A stretch of DNA of 64,000 nucleotides from NCBI RefSeq assembly GCF_002564105.1, contig NZ_PDBX01000001.1, forward strand, positions 5,332,001 to 5,396,000, read 5' to 3'. The translations under genes and the position numbers were made by a program. This document shows, one piece after another, positions 9,660 to 18,751 of this stretch. Below the pieces are notes generated by a model. The model was not told the DNA's origin. It searched no databases and saw nothing but the letters and a program-made list of their open reading frames with translations. How positions within the stretch are numbered: the first letter of the stretch is position 1; each line of letters starts with the position of its first letter. The DNA is from Collimonas sp. PA-H2 (GTDB lineage: Bacteria > Pseudomonadota > Gammaproteobacteria > Burkholderiales > Burkholderiaceae_D).

Positions 9660-10940
9660 CTAGTTCAGCAAAGCGGGAATCCACAGCGAAAACCCGGGCA
9701 CAAAGGTCACCAGCAGCAAGGTAAACAACAGCGCCAGGTAAAACGGCCAGATGGTGCGCATGATCTGCCCCATGCGGATGCCGCCGATAGTACAGCCGAT
9801 GATCTGCGCCGCGCCGATAGGCGGGGCATTCAATCCCAGCGAACAGTTAATCAGCAACATCATGCCGAACTGCACCGGCCCCATGCCGAAATGCTCGCAG
9901 ATCGGCAAGAAAATCGGCGTGCAGATCAGGATGTGCGCGGCCATGTCGAGGAAAGTGCCGAACAGCAGCAAGGCCAGGTTGATCAGCAGGAAAATCACGA
10001 TCGGATTGCTGCTCACCGCCATCAGCGCCGCGCCGACCGTATCGGCCACGCTGTACAGGCTGATCAGGTAGCCGAAGGCGGAGGAAATGCTGATCAGCAT
10101 CAGGATCACGCCGGTGGTCTTGACCGATTTGACTGCCGCCTTCAAAAAATCTTCCCAGCTCAGGCTGCGGTACACCAGGGTGGTCAGCAGCAGCGCATAA
10201 AACACGGCGATGGCGGCGGATTCCGTGGCCGTAAAGATGCCGGAAGTGATGCCGGCGATGATGATCACCACCACCATCAGCCCCGGCACCGCGCGCAGGA
10301 CGCTGTGCAAGGCCACCCGCCAGCCGAGGAAAGTACCGGCGGGATAGCCGCGATGCACGGCCACCAGGTAGGCGACGGCGAGGTTGGCCAGGGTCAGGAT
10401 GGCGGCCGGCAGCAGCCCGGCCAGGATCAGGGTGGTGATGGAAACCCCGCCGCCCGCCACCAGCGCGTAGATGATGATGTTGTGCGAAGTCGGCATCAGC
10501 ACCCCCACCAGCGAGGAATGGGTGGTGACGTTGACCGCATAGTCGGTGTCGTAGTTCTCCCGCTTCATCATCGGAATCATCACCGCTCCCATGGCCGAGA
10601 TATCCGCCACCGGCGAGCCGGAAACCCCGCCGAACAAGGTGCAGGCCAGCACATTGGTCATGCCCAGGCCGCCGCGGATATGGCCGACCACGCCGCGCGC
10701 GCACTGGATGATGCGGTCGGCGATGCCGCCGTACAGCATCAGTTCGCCGGCAAAGATGAAGAAAGGAATGGTGAGGAAGGAAAATACGCTCATGCCGGCG
10801 ATCATGCGCTGGAAAATCACGGCTATCGGCAAGCCTTCATAGAAGATGGCGGCAATCGCCGACAGTCCGATGGAAAACGAGATGGGTACGCCCAGCAGCA
10901 GCAATACCAGGAAACTAACGGAGAGCAGGGTCAATGCCAT
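9660..10940 (-). CDS. dctM: TRAP transporter large permease, DctM-type
   Basis: 426 aa, very hydrophobic, with about a dozen membrane segments. The N-terminus MALTLLSVSFLVLLLLGVPI and internal GGVSGSPVADISAMG are characteristic of the large membrane subunit of tripartite ATP-independent periplasmic transporters, which use the sodium gradient to import organic acids. It overlaps the dctQ reading frame by 10 bp and is the last gene of dctP-dctQ-dctM. Substrate specificity resides in DctP; gene order alone does not show which acid is carried. Confidence 0.93.
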   Translation of the reverse strand: MALTLLSVSFLVLLLLGVPISFSIGLSAIAAIFYEGLPIAVIFQRMIAGMSVFSFLTIPFFIFAGELMLYGGIADRIIQCARGVVGHIRGGLGMTNVLACTLFGGVSGSPVADISAMGAVMIPMMKRENYDTDYAVNVTTHSSLVGVLMPTSHNIIIYALVAGGGVSITTLILAGLLPAAILTLANLAVAYLVAVHRGYPAGTFLGWRVALHSVLRAVPGLMVVVIIIAGITSGIFTATESAAIAVFYALLLTTLVYRSLSWEDFLKAAVKSVKTTGVILMLISISSAFGYLISLYSVADTVGAALMAVSSNPIVIFLLINLALLLFGTFLDMAAHILICTPIFLPICEHFGMGPVQFGMMLLINCSLGLNAPPIGAAQIIGCTIGGIRMGQIMRTIWPFYLALLFTLLLVTFVPGFSLWIPALLN

Positions 10941-11491
10941 GATGGGACAACCTTTGTATGTTGCAGCAAGGCGATGATGTGCTCAACCGAAAACAGGACG
11001 ATCAGGCAGCCGGACAGTATCAGCGGCCAGTAGGTCAAGCCTTGGGAAAGCCCGAGGTTGGGGATCATGTAGTCCATGATCTGGCGGCCCAGGATCCAGC
11101 CGTTCCAGATCATCAGCAGCGCGAACACGATGACCAGCAGATGGATTCCTATCTTCAGCACCACCCTCGCCTTCGGCGGCAAGGCGCCGGTCAGCAGTTC
11201 GACGCCCATGTGGCGGTCGTCGCGCACGCAGACGGCGACGCCGATATTGGTCACGTACAGCACCATCAGCAGAGCGAAAGCCTCAGTCCATGAGGGACTG
11301 CTGTTGAGGACGTAGCGGCCGAAGATCTGGCCGAACACGGCCAGCGCAATCAGGATCAGGCCGGCTACCGCCAGCCTCATGCACATCAGCGAAAGCCAGG
11401 CGTTGCAGCGGGTGAGAAAGGTAAAAGGCGGCAGCAAGGCGGTCGCCACCTTGCCGTCAATTGCATCCGCCGGGATATTGGCATTGGTCAT
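10931..11491 (-). CDS. dctQ: TRAP transporter small permease, DctQ-type
   Basis: 186 aa with four predicted membrane helices. NSSPSWTEAFALLMVLYVTNIGVAVCVRDDRHMGVELL is split here into recognisable pieces: the SWTEAFA helix start and the DRHMGVE loop typical of DctQ. It lies between dctP (39-bp gap) and dctM (10-bp overlap), giving a complete tripartite transporter. Confidence 0.9.
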   Translation of the reverse strand: MTNANIPADAIDGKVATALLPPFTFLTRCNAWLSLMCMRLAVAGLILIALAVFGQIFGRYVLNSSPSWTEAFALLMVLYVTNIGVAVCVRDDRHMGVELLTGALPPKARVVLKIGIHLLVIVFALLMIWNGWILGRQIMDYMIPNLGLSQGLTYWPLILSGCLIVLFSVEHIIALLQHTKVVPSWH

Positions 11492-11530
11492 AAGCGGTTC
11501 CTGGATGGTTCGGAGGGCGGTTGGCGGCGC

Positions 11531-12505
11531 TTATTGCGTGTCCTGCATGCGCTTGAGCAAGTCTTTCATGTTTGGCGTGGTGACGAACTTGGCATACACC
11601 GGAGCCATGCTGGCCTGGAATTCAGCCTTGTTGGCGGCGGCGATATGCACTCCGGCCTTTTCAGCAATGGCGCGCGAAGAAATTTCCTGCGCGTCCCACA
11701 GTTTGCGCATGTAAGGCACGGATGCCTTGGCGCTCTGGCGTATCATTTTCTGGTCGTCGGGCGACAGCTTGTCGAAGATCACTTTCGACACCAGCAGTAT
11801 TTCCGGCGTCATGTCATGCTCGTCCAGCAGCACGTAAGGGGCGATTTCGAAGTGATGGGCGGTCTGGTAAGTCGGCCAGTTGTTTTCGGCGCCGTCGACG
11901 ATGCCGCTCTTGATGCCGGTGTAGACCTCGGAAGTCGCCATCGGCGTCGCATTGGCGTGCAGGGCCTGCAGCATGGCCACCGACAGTTCCGACTGCGGCA
12001 CGCGGATCTTCATGCCTTTCAGGTCAGCCAGGTTCTTGACCAGCTTCTTGGTATAGAAAAAGCGCGCGCCGGAGTCGTAGAACGCCAGGCCGACCAGGCC
12101 GTGGGCCTCGCAGGAACGCAGGATTTCGTCGCCGATCGGGCCGTCCAGCACATGCCGCATATGCTCTTTGCTGCGGAACACGAACGGCAAGGAAGGCAGC
12201 ATCGTTTCCGGGCAGATGGCGTTGAGCACGCTGGCATGGGTACGGGTAAATTCAATCGCCCCCAGCTTGACCTGCTCGACAGTGTCCGGCTCGCTGCCCA
12301 ATTGGCTGTTCGGATACACCTTGATGCTGTATTTGCCCTGGCTGCGCTGCTTCATCAGGTCAGACATGTAGTTGACGGCGGCGACGGTCGGATAATCAGC
12401 CGGCTGGACATCGGCGTCGCGGAACTCCCTGGCATGGCCGGGCACGGCGCTCAGCGCCAGCGACGCCACGCAGGCGGCGCACAGCGCGGAAATAGCTTGC
12501 TTCAT
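11531..12505 (-). CDS. dctP: TRAP transporter solute-binding protein, DctP-type
   Basis: 324 aa periplasmic binding protein with a Sec signal peptide (MKQAISALCAACVASLALSA, cut after GHA). The carboxylate-binding arginine is in LKGMKIRVPQSEL, and VDGAENNWPTY is the conserved hinge-region motif. AGGAG precedes the ATG at 12505. It is the first and probably most highly expressed gene of the operon. The ligand is probably an organic or sugar acid, since sugar-acid TRAP systems have this overall layout; the exact ligand is unknown. Confidence 0.92.
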   Translation of the reverse strand: MKQAISALCAACVASLALSAVPGHAREFRDADVQPADYPTVAAVNYMSDLMKQRSQGKYSIKVYPNSQLGSEPDTVEQVKLGAIEFTRTHASVLNAICPETMLPSLPFVFRSKEHMRHVLDGPIGDEILRSCEAHGLVGLAFYDSGARFFYTKKLVKNLADLKGMKIRVPQSELSVAMLQALHANATPMATSEVYTGIKSGIVDGAENNWPTYQTAHHFEIAPYVLLDEHDMTPEILLVSKVIFDKLSPDDQKMIRQSAKASVPYMRKLWDAQEISSRAIAEKAGVHIAAANKAEFQASMAPVYAKFVTTPNMKDLLKRMQDTQ

Positions 12506-12570
12506 TGGTTTGTCTCCTGGTTTTTTATGTATTCACAACCGCTAGCTGACTCGTGGCAAAAGCGATTTAG

Positions 12571-12593
12571 TGATACGTTATCGTACAACGTTA
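12571..12593 (-). promoter_or_regulatory. Candidate operator upstream of dctPQM
   Basis: TACG-TTAT-CGTA (12574-12585) is an inverted repeat, and ACGTTA occurs twice in direct orientation (12575-12580 and 12588-12593). The cluster lies 66-88 bp upstream of the dctP start codon, where a promoter-proximal regulator would bind. No regulator gene is adjacent. Confidence 0.35.
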
Positions 12594-13031
12594 ATTTCAG
12601 CTGTGCAATCACTTAAATAGTGGCGTCGCCAATTACATATATTTCTATCGCGACAGGTTTAGAGTTATTTGGCGGGAAATGCCTCAAGAAGCAAGATCGT
12701 TAAACAACTTGTATGACGTCACATAACACTGGCATTGGTTGTTTTGTATCGCGGAAAGGCGCGGCGTCCATTATTTTCACTATGGACCGGGTGTTTTTCT
12801 CGTCGCCGGCCATGCACACGAACGGCTGTTGGGGGCAGCAACTAATCTTCAAGTGAAATATTAAAAGTAAAATATCATTATCGATATATAAATGAATATA
12901 ATCATGTAGTTATATTTTATTTTTAATAATTTACTTTAATATAAATAGAAGTCCACTGCTGCCCTGCCCGGGGTTCGGCCAGACAGGACAACTCCCCCGC
13001 CTGCGCCGCGGCGCCTGCGAGCACAAAATTC

Positions 13032-13059
13032 TTGACAAACGCGCCGCCGGACAGATACT
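13032..13059 (+). promoter_or_regulatory. Candidate promoter of the broken hydrolase gene
   Basis: TTGACA at 13032-13037 and GATACT at 13054-13059 with a 16-bp spacer, about 185 bp before the start codon at 13245. Confidence 0.35.
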
Positions 13060-13244
13060 TCGAGTTAGCCTCGGCCGAGGCGCCAGCTTCCGTCACAAAC
13101 TACAAATGCAATGCCTTGTGCACTCCCATAACATCCAGCTGCAGTGAATAGCCTGATATAGATCTTTACGCTCAACACGCCCGAAGAACGACACAAAACA
13201 ATGGGCGCGGTAATTTTTCATCATTTCGATTGAAAGGTTCAATC

Positions 13245-14175
13245 ATGAAAAGACGCGCCATCATCCTTGCCGCAATCTTCAGCGGCGCCCTATTCAGCAA
13301 TGTCTCGCTGGCCGCAGAGCCGGCAATGCCGGCGGGATTCCAGGCGCGTACCGTCGCCACGCCGGATGGCGTGAACATCTTTGTCCGCTCCGGCGGCGCC
13401 GGCCCGGCGGTAGTGCTGATACACGGCTTTGGCGACACCGGCGACATGTGGGGGCCGCTGGCGAAGGAGCTGGCCAAGACCCATACCGTGATCGTCCCCG
13501 ATCTGCGCGGAATGGGGATGTCTTCCAGACCTGCCGGCGGCTACGACAAGATGACGCAGGCCGTCGACATTCGGGCGGTGGTCGTGAAACTCGGCCAGGA
13601 TCATGCCGCGGTAGTCGGCCACGATATCGGCACCATGGTTGCGTATGCCTATGCGGCAAGATACCCGGACAAAGTAGACAAGCTGGTTGTGATGGACGCC
13701 CCTGTTCCCGGCGTCGCGCCCTGGGACCAGATCATTCTCAGCCCGCAGCTGTGGCATTTCAATTTCGGCGGCCCGGATGCCGAGCGCCTGGTGGCCGGCC
13801 GCGAGCGCATCTATCTCGACCGTTTCTGAAACGAGTTCGCGGGCGACCCCATCCAAAGTGGATGAAGCAACGCGGGCCTATTACGCCAGGCTGTATGCCC
13901 AGCCCGGCGCCATGCGCGCCGCCTTTGCGCAATTCAATTCGATCGCCGCCAAGGACGTTGCTGACAATCGGATCGCCTCGCAGACAAAACTCGCCATGCC
14001 TGTGCTCGCCATCGGTGGTGAAAAATCGTTCGGCGCCACCATGGCCGTTGTCATGCGCAACGCCGCCAGCAACGTGCAGGAAGCGGTAGTACCCAAGGCC
14101 GGTCACTGGCTGATGGAAGAAAGTCCCGATGCGACCATCGCGCTTATAGTGAATTTCCTTGGCAGCGGGCGCTAG
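13245..14175 (+). pseudogene. Alpha/beta hydrolase (epoxide hydrolase/dehalogenase-like), broken by a stop and a frameshift
   Basis: The first frame (from the ATG at 13245 after GAAAGG) encodes a signal peptide and most of an alpha/beta hydrolase: HGFGDTGDMWG, DLRGMGMSSRP and the nucleophile elbow VVGHDIGTM, with Asp at the nucleophile position as in epoxide hydrolases. It stops at TGA 13827-13829 after ERIYLDRF, where the family normally has Trp (TGG). Beyond that the frame must shift at the CCCC run 13847-13850 to continue as SKVDEATRAYYARLYAQPG through to AGHWLMEE, which carries the catalytic histidine, ending at 14175. Both halves are otherwise well conserved, so inactivation looks recent. 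A sequencing error could explain the homopolymer change but not easily both lesions. Confidence 0.85.
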
Positions 14176-14395
14176 ATGCCGGCAGCCTGCCAATATGATT
14201 GCGGACGTTTTATGAATGCAGGCTCAGGCGACTTATCGTCGGCTCGGCTCCCTGTATTGCGGGTATTCAAGGATTTCTTCAACGGACTGATGCCGGGGGG
14301 GGGTGCATCGACTTGGCAACGACTTGCCATCGATTTGAATCGCCCGATCGATGATGCTAGGATATGTTCCTCGCTAGTCCGGCTTGGAGAGATGC

Positions 14396-14590
14396 ATGAA
14401 TACTGCAGATCAGAAAATCAACGAAGCGCGCCGCTTGCACGACCTGGCAAAAAGCAAATATATTGCGGAACTCTCCAGCGAGCAGCGAGATCCCGCCGTG
14501 GTCAGCAAATTGCGGTTTGAGATGGACGCCGCGCTCAAGCATTTTGTCGATTCGACCAATGACACCGATCCGCATCACCTTCTGAGGTGA
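14396..14590 (+). CDS. Small hypothetical protein (64 aa)
   Basis: MNTADQKINEARRLHDLAKSK begins a short, charged, probably helical protein ending DTDPHHLLR. GGAGAG lies about five bases before the ATG. No domain is recognised. The strong ribosome binding site and regular amino-acid composition favour a real gene. It is not obviously in an operon; a short GC-rich hairpin (TTCCGGC/GCCGGAA) lies about 60 bases downstream. Confidence 0.6.
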   Translation: MNTADQKINEARRLHDLAKSKYIAELSSEQRDPAVVSKLRFEMDAALKHFVDSTNDTDPHHLLR

Positions 14591-14897
14591 GCTGTCAGCC
14601 AGCAAGCCTGCGCTCACGGCGCGGGCGCCCATCTTGCAACGCGATTCCGGCAACGTGGCGCCGGAACGCCAGCTTGCAACTCCTGTCATCCCGCGCATGC
14701 CGGGCTAAAGCAGGAAATATTTCCACACGACATTTATTCCCAGTTCGACAAGTCATTGCACTGTAACAATTTCCCGTTAATATTTTTCAATTCTTTTTGA
14801 ATTGAGTGGAAAGCAACTCGCAGAAACTCATCCGTCATCAAATAGGGTGCTTGCGGCGCCTGCTCATCAGGTGCTCAACTGAACCAGGAGAGTCGCA
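14591..14897 (+). promoter_or_regulatory. Intergenic region with promoter and inverted repeat before the phospholipase D-like gene
   Basis: No gene is seen in this stretch. It contains a promoter-like pair, TTGCAC (14756-14761) and TAATAT (14778-14783), with a 16-bp spacer. Just downstream, near the expected transcription start, is an inverted repeat TCAATTC-N5-GAATTGA (14787-14805) that could be an operator. AGGAG before the ATG at 14898 completes the signals. Confidence 0.45.
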
Positions 14898-16718
14898 ATG
14901 GCGTCTGTCACAGAGCAATCGAAGCTGCTGTCCGTTACCGCCTACATCGGGGATTGCAAGACCCTGCTGGCATTCAATCTTTTCGATGCGCAAAGCGCCG
15001 TCAAGCTGGCGGGTTTCACCATCCAATGCCAGCCCAAGGGTCTGCCACCCTATTACCTGTACAACACCCTGCAGTTCGAGACCCCCGCCAGCCATGCCCA
15101 GGATCCGCAGGAACCGCCGAATTCAAGCGTGAACGCGCCGGTGCACAAGTTTCGCTGGCTGCATGTGCCGGGCTCCAATCATCAGCGCACGGATCCGTTC
15201 TTCGGCGAGTACACCTATACCGTTACCCCGCGCTATTTTGACGACAAGCAGTCGCTGACCGCTCTCGATCCCGCGCAAGGAGTCGCGCTCAAGGTCTACG
15301 TAGGGCCGTTTGTAAAGAACAAGTTCAGTCTCGGCTTTACTCGCGGCTACACGCAGTCGCAGGCGTTTACCCGCCATTTCGGCGTCAACGCCCTGATCCG
15401 CCCCAAGAGCGATGAACTGCTGTTCGATACCGCGCAGGTGTCCGGCAGCGATCCCTCCGGTGCGCAGTACACCTTTGCCGATGAATACGCCTGGCTGGGC
15501 CTGACGGCGCGCACGCAGATTTTTGCGCTGCTCAACGAGGTGCTGCAGGATCCGTCGCAATATCTCGATGTGTTCGCCTACGACCTCAACGAACCGGACA
15601 TCTGCAAGATCCTGCTGGAGCTGGCCAGGCAAGGCCGCGTGCGCATCATCCTGGACAATGCGGCGCTTCACCATTCGGTGGCGAAGCCGACGCCCGAAGA
15701 CGAATTCGAGACGCAGTTCCGAGCGGTCGCCAAAAGCCCTGCCGACATCCTGCGCGGTCATTTCAAGCGCTACGCCCACGACAAGGTATTCGTCAGCTTC
15801 AACAAGGATAGCGCACTGAAGGTACTGACCGGCTCGACCAATTTCTCGGTCACCGGCCTGTACGTCAATTCCAACCATGTGCTGGTATTCGACGACCCCG
15901 TCGTCGCCGCCGAATACGGGCAGCTGTTCGAAACGGTATGGCAAGGCGGCGTCAAGCTCACGCCCTACCTGCAATCGCCGTTTTCTTCGGCCACCTTCTC
16001 GGTGCCCCAAGGCGCATCGCCCGAGGCCGACATCACTTTCGCCCCGCACACGGCCGAGTTTGTCACCAAGAATCTGGGCGAGATCGCCACCCGCATCCAG
16101 CAGGAAGGATCGAAATCGGCAAAACAGGCTAGCGTGCTGTTTGCCGTCATGGAAATCGACAACGGCACCAGCCCGGTCTACACCGCTCTGAAAAACCTGC
16201 ACGCCGATGAACACATCTTCAGCTATGGCATTTCAGACAGCAGCAGCGGCATTTCGCTGTATGCGCCAGGCAAGAAGACCGGCGTGCTGGTGACCGGCAA
16301 GCCCGGGAAGGCGATTCTGCCGCCGCCGTTCGACCAGGTGCGCAGCATCGGCGGCATCGGCCATCAGATCCACCACAAGTTCGTGGTATGCGACTTCAAC
16401 GGCAGCGATCCTGTGGTTTACTGCGGCTCGTCCAACCTCGCTCTGGGCGGCGAGCAGGCCAATGGCGACAACCTGCTGGCGATCTACGATGGCGACGTCG
16501 CCACGGTATTCGCAATTGAAGCGGCGGGACTGGTGGATCATTTCCAGTTCCTGGACCGGATGGCAAGCGTATCACCACCGACTGCAGCTAAAATGCCTGT
16601 ATCCAAGCAACAGGCTGCGGTCGCCGCAGGCTGGTTCTTGTCTACCACGGATAACTGGGCCAAGCCCTATTTCAATCCCGGCGATTTTCACTACACCGAC
16701 CGCTTGCTGTTTGCTTGA
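14898..16718 (+). CDS. Phospholipase D-like domain protein
   Basis: 606 aa, no signal peptide. It carries two PLD-type halves. The first has HDK at about residues 293-295 and GSTNFS but lacks the Asp at the canonical HxKx4D position. The second, about residues 491-513, has a complete HHKFVVCD followed by GSSN. Such proteins form a two-lobed active site through a phosphohistidine and act on phospholipids or nucleic acids. The first 200 residues have no recognisable domain. AGGAG precedes the start. Substrate is unknown; an effector or DNA-processing role is possible but there is no supporting neighbour such as a secretion gene. Confidence 0.8.
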   Translation: MASVTEQSKLLSVTAYIGDCKTLLAFNLFDAQSAVKLAGFTIQCQPKGLPPYYLYNTLQFETPASHAQDPQEPPNSSVNAPVHKFRWLHVPGSNHQRTDPFFGEYTYTVTPRYFDDKQSLTALDPAQGVALKVYVGPFVKNKFSLGFTRGYTQSQAFTRHFGVNALIRPKSDELLFDTAQVSGSDPSGAQYTFADEYAWLGLTARTQIFALLNEVLQDPSQYLDVFAYDLNEPDICKILLELARQGRVRIILDNAALHHSVAKPTPEDEFETQFRAVAKSPADILRGHFKRYAHDKVFVSFNKDSALKVLTGSTNFSVTGLYVNSNHVLVFDDPVVAAEYGQLFETVWQGGVKLTPYLQSPFSSATFSVPQGASPEADITFAPHTAEFVTKNLGEIATRIQQEGSKSAKQASVLFAVMEIDNGTSPVYTALKNLHADEHIFSYGISDSSSGISLYAPGKKTGVLVTGKPGKAILPPPFDQVRSIGGIGHQIHHKFVVCDFNGSDPVVYCGSSNLALGGEQANGDNLLAIYDGDVATVFAIEAAGLVDHFQFLDRMASVSPPTAAKMPVSKQQAAVAAGWFLSTTDNWAKPYFNPGDFHYTDRLLFA

Positions 16719-16783
16719 GCAAACCACGGGGACGGCGGCTGTAGCGGCGTGGCCAGGATACATAAACCTTTCAAGGAGTCTGC

Positions 16784-17164
16784 ATGCCGCTCGTCACAAT
16801 CACTGTCCGCAAACCGAAATCCGCTGAATTCAAGGCCGGCATTCTCGATGCGGTACACGCCGCGCTGGTTTCAAGCGGGGTACCGGCGACCGATAAATTC
16901 CAGCGCGTCATCGAACTCGACGCCGAGGACTTCCGCTACGATCCCGGCTATCCGGACCTGAAATCGGCGCGTAGCGATAATTTCGTCCTGATCGAAATCC
17001 TCTGGTCGGTCGGCCGCAGCGTCAAAATCAAGCGCAAGCTGCTGGAAGAACTGATGGCCACCCTGTCCGGCCAAGGCCTGAATACCGAAGAAGTGATGGT
17101 GTGTTTCAAGGAAACCACCTGGGAAAACTGGTCGTTTGGCGGCGGCCGCCTGATTCACGTGTAA
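16784..17164 (+). CDS. Tautomerase family protein
   Basis: 126 aa. Proline follows the initiator Met (MPLVTITV), as required for the catalytic Pro1 of the tautomerase superfamily. The pattern ALVSSGVPATDKFQRVIELD, FRYDPGYPDL and IEILWSVGRS fits Tautomerase_2 proteins. AAGGAG lies upstream. It follows the phospholipase D-like gene by 65 bp in the same direction and may be co-transcribed. The substrate is unknown. Confidence 0.85.
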   Translation: MPLVTITVRKPKSAEFKAGILDAVHAALVSSGVPATDKFQRVIELDAEDFRYDPGYPDLKSARSDNFVLIEILWSVGRSVKIKRKLLEELMATLSGQGLNTEEVMVCFKETTWENWSFGGGRLIHV

Positions 17165-17279
17165 CTGGCAGCCCCCGGCAGGTCCAACAGACCCGCGGGC
17201 AGGCTGCTCGCCGGAATGCCCAGCGCTTAGCCCGACCGGACAAAACCGCGAGCGTAGCCGGCCTGCTCAGTGCACCTGG

Positions 17280-18533
17280 TCAGTCGCCGCTAGCTTGCGC
17301 GGGTTTGACATAGCGCCGGTTTTTCACCCACAGGAAGCGCGAAAACTGGTCGATCCGGCCAGTCGCCTTGCCGACGGTGAAATCCGCGGCAACCATGTTC
17401 TGATACTGCTGCGGCAAAAACTCGGCCAAGAACAGGTAGCCGCTCCTCACGGTGGTGGTCGGGGCGCTGTTGCCGGCGCCATCGCTGCCATTGATTCTTC
17501 CCGCATAGTCCTGCGGCCCGCGCGTCACCACATCGACAAAGGTATTGGCGAACCTGGTCATCTCGGCGCTGGTGATTGCGTAGCGGCCGGTGGCATAGGC
17601 ACGGTAGAAACCGGCTATGTCGAGACTGCCGTGGTTATTGTCTTCGCCGCTTTTGTCGGGCAAGGTATAGCCCCAGTCATAGACATCGCTGCCCTTCTTG
17701 CTCTTGTACGAAGTCACGCCTGTAGCAAAAAAGGAGACAACGCTGGCGCTGACAATGGCGTTGTATTTGGTGGCGCGGGATGGATCGTCGCCGAGGATCT
17801 CGTGGCAGGCCGCCAGGTTCTGCAAGGCGTAGTTGAACATCATCTGCTGGTTCCATGGCACAGGCAGCCCCGACTTGTACGGCGAGGCGTCGGAAAAATA
17901 ATACAGGTTGTTGTGGCTCAGGTTGAGGAGGGATTTGAAAGTGTGGCGGTCCAGGCTGTAGTCCGCTTCCGTCACATATTTTTTTGCCCGGCTGTAGTAG
18001 TCGGCGCCGTAGTTTTTCGGATCGCCGCTGCCGACCTTCAGGTGCCAGATCGACGGCGTGGCCAGGATCAGCCTGGCGCAATAGCCCAGATGCCCGACCG
18101 GGTCGCCCTGCTCGCCGCCGGTGCCGATCGGCGCCGTTGTCACATCGTTGGGCCAGACCGGGTCTATCCTGCCGGTCCAGATCTTGTGCTGGCCGACCGG
18201 CGCCGGCGCCAAGTCGTTGCGCTCGGACAGCACGTTGTCGCAAAACACCAGCATCTTGTCGAGGATGGCACGGTCGCCGTTGATTTCGTAGACCAGTCCC
18301 ATCGCCTTGGTCTGTTCACCGCTGGCGCCCTGGGCCCACTGGTTGCCGATGTTGTCGGCCGCCGGAACCAGGGTTTGGATATACGATTTGAAAGAACTGA
18401 TCTCCTTGCCGGTGACCGGACCGCTGAAGCTGTCGACCACCATGCCGGCGCTCGCGGCGGGATTTGCGGTATTACCTGCTACAGGGAAAATCGCGGCGCA
18501 TGCAAGCAGGCCGGACAGCATGTTTTTCAGCAT
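17280..18533 (-). CDS. Exported protein of unknown function (417 aa)
   Basis: I do not recognise a specific family. The start at 18533 has GGAGAA upstream and gives a signal peptide (MLKNMLSGLLACAAIFPVAG) cut near NTANPAA. The mature protein has Trp/Tyr/His-rich segments such as LSHNNLYYFSDASPYK, PVPWNQQMMFNYAL and EDNNHGSLDIAGFYRAYATG. These recall helical-toroid enzymes acting on polysaccharides (lyase or epimerase type), but this is an impression, not a match. A TATAAT and an 18-bp inverted repeat lie about 135 bp upstream. Neighbours give no functional clue. Confidence 0.7.
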   Translation of the reverse strand: MLKNMLSGLLACAAIFPVAGNTANPAASAGMVVDSFSGPVTGKEISSFKSYIQTLVPAADNIGNQWAQGASGEQTKAMGLVYEINGDRAILDKMLVFCDNVLSERNDLAPAPVGQHKIWTGRIDPVWPNDVTTAPIGTGGEQGDPVGHLGYCARLILATPSIWHLKVGSGDPKNYGADYYSRAKKYVTEADYSLDRHTFKSLLNLSHNNLYYFSDASPYKSGLPVPWNQQMMFNYALQNLAACHEILGDDPSRATKYNAIVSASVVSFFATGVTSYKSKKGSDVYDWGYTLPDKSGEDNNHGSLDIAGFYRAYATGRYAITSAEMTRFANTFVDVVTRGPQDYAGRINGSDGAGNSAPTTTVRSGYLFLAEFLPQQYQNMVAADFTVGKATGRIDQFSRFLWVKNRRYVKPAQASGD

Positions 18534-18664
18534 CGATTGTTTTCTCCGATAGTCAGCCCGGATCAACGCGACGCCGGCCAAGGGGCCGGTTGTCGTTGCC
18601 GGACTGGATTCAGGTTGGGCCGGCCGCATTGGGACGGATCCAACAAATATTTCCATAATGAAAT

Positions 18665-18687
18665 ATTATAGCAATATAAATATTGCT
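18665..18687 (-). promoter_or_regulatory. Promoter -10 and overlapping inverted repeat for the 417-aa exported protein
   Basis: On the minus strand TATAAT (18665-18670) is directly preceded by the inverted repeat AGCAATAT-AA-ATATTGCT (18670-18687), which fills the spacer region where a repressor would block polymerase. No good -35 is seen. The repeat also lies after the integrase gene stop, so a terminator role is possible, though no T-run fits. Confidence 0.4.
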
Positions 18688-18751
18688 TAACGGAATTTTT
18701 AAGGAGTTGATGGCAGGAGCTGCGATGCCCCTTGCCCCTTGCCCTTGCCAC

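Larger units (their letters stand above)
12506..13244. other. Gene-free stretch between dctP and the broken hydrolase gene
   Basis: About 740 bp with no supported gene on either strand. It holds the candidate dctP operator, a TGACGTCA palindrome near 12714, a strongly AT-rich patch at about 12846-12950 in contrast to the GC-rich surroundings, and a candidate promoter for the hydrolase at 13032-13059. Confidence 0.6.

Noticed and set aside
14295..14303. Run of nine G residues as a phase-variable tract
   Set aside because: It lies outside any supported reading frame and not within a recognised promoter spacer.
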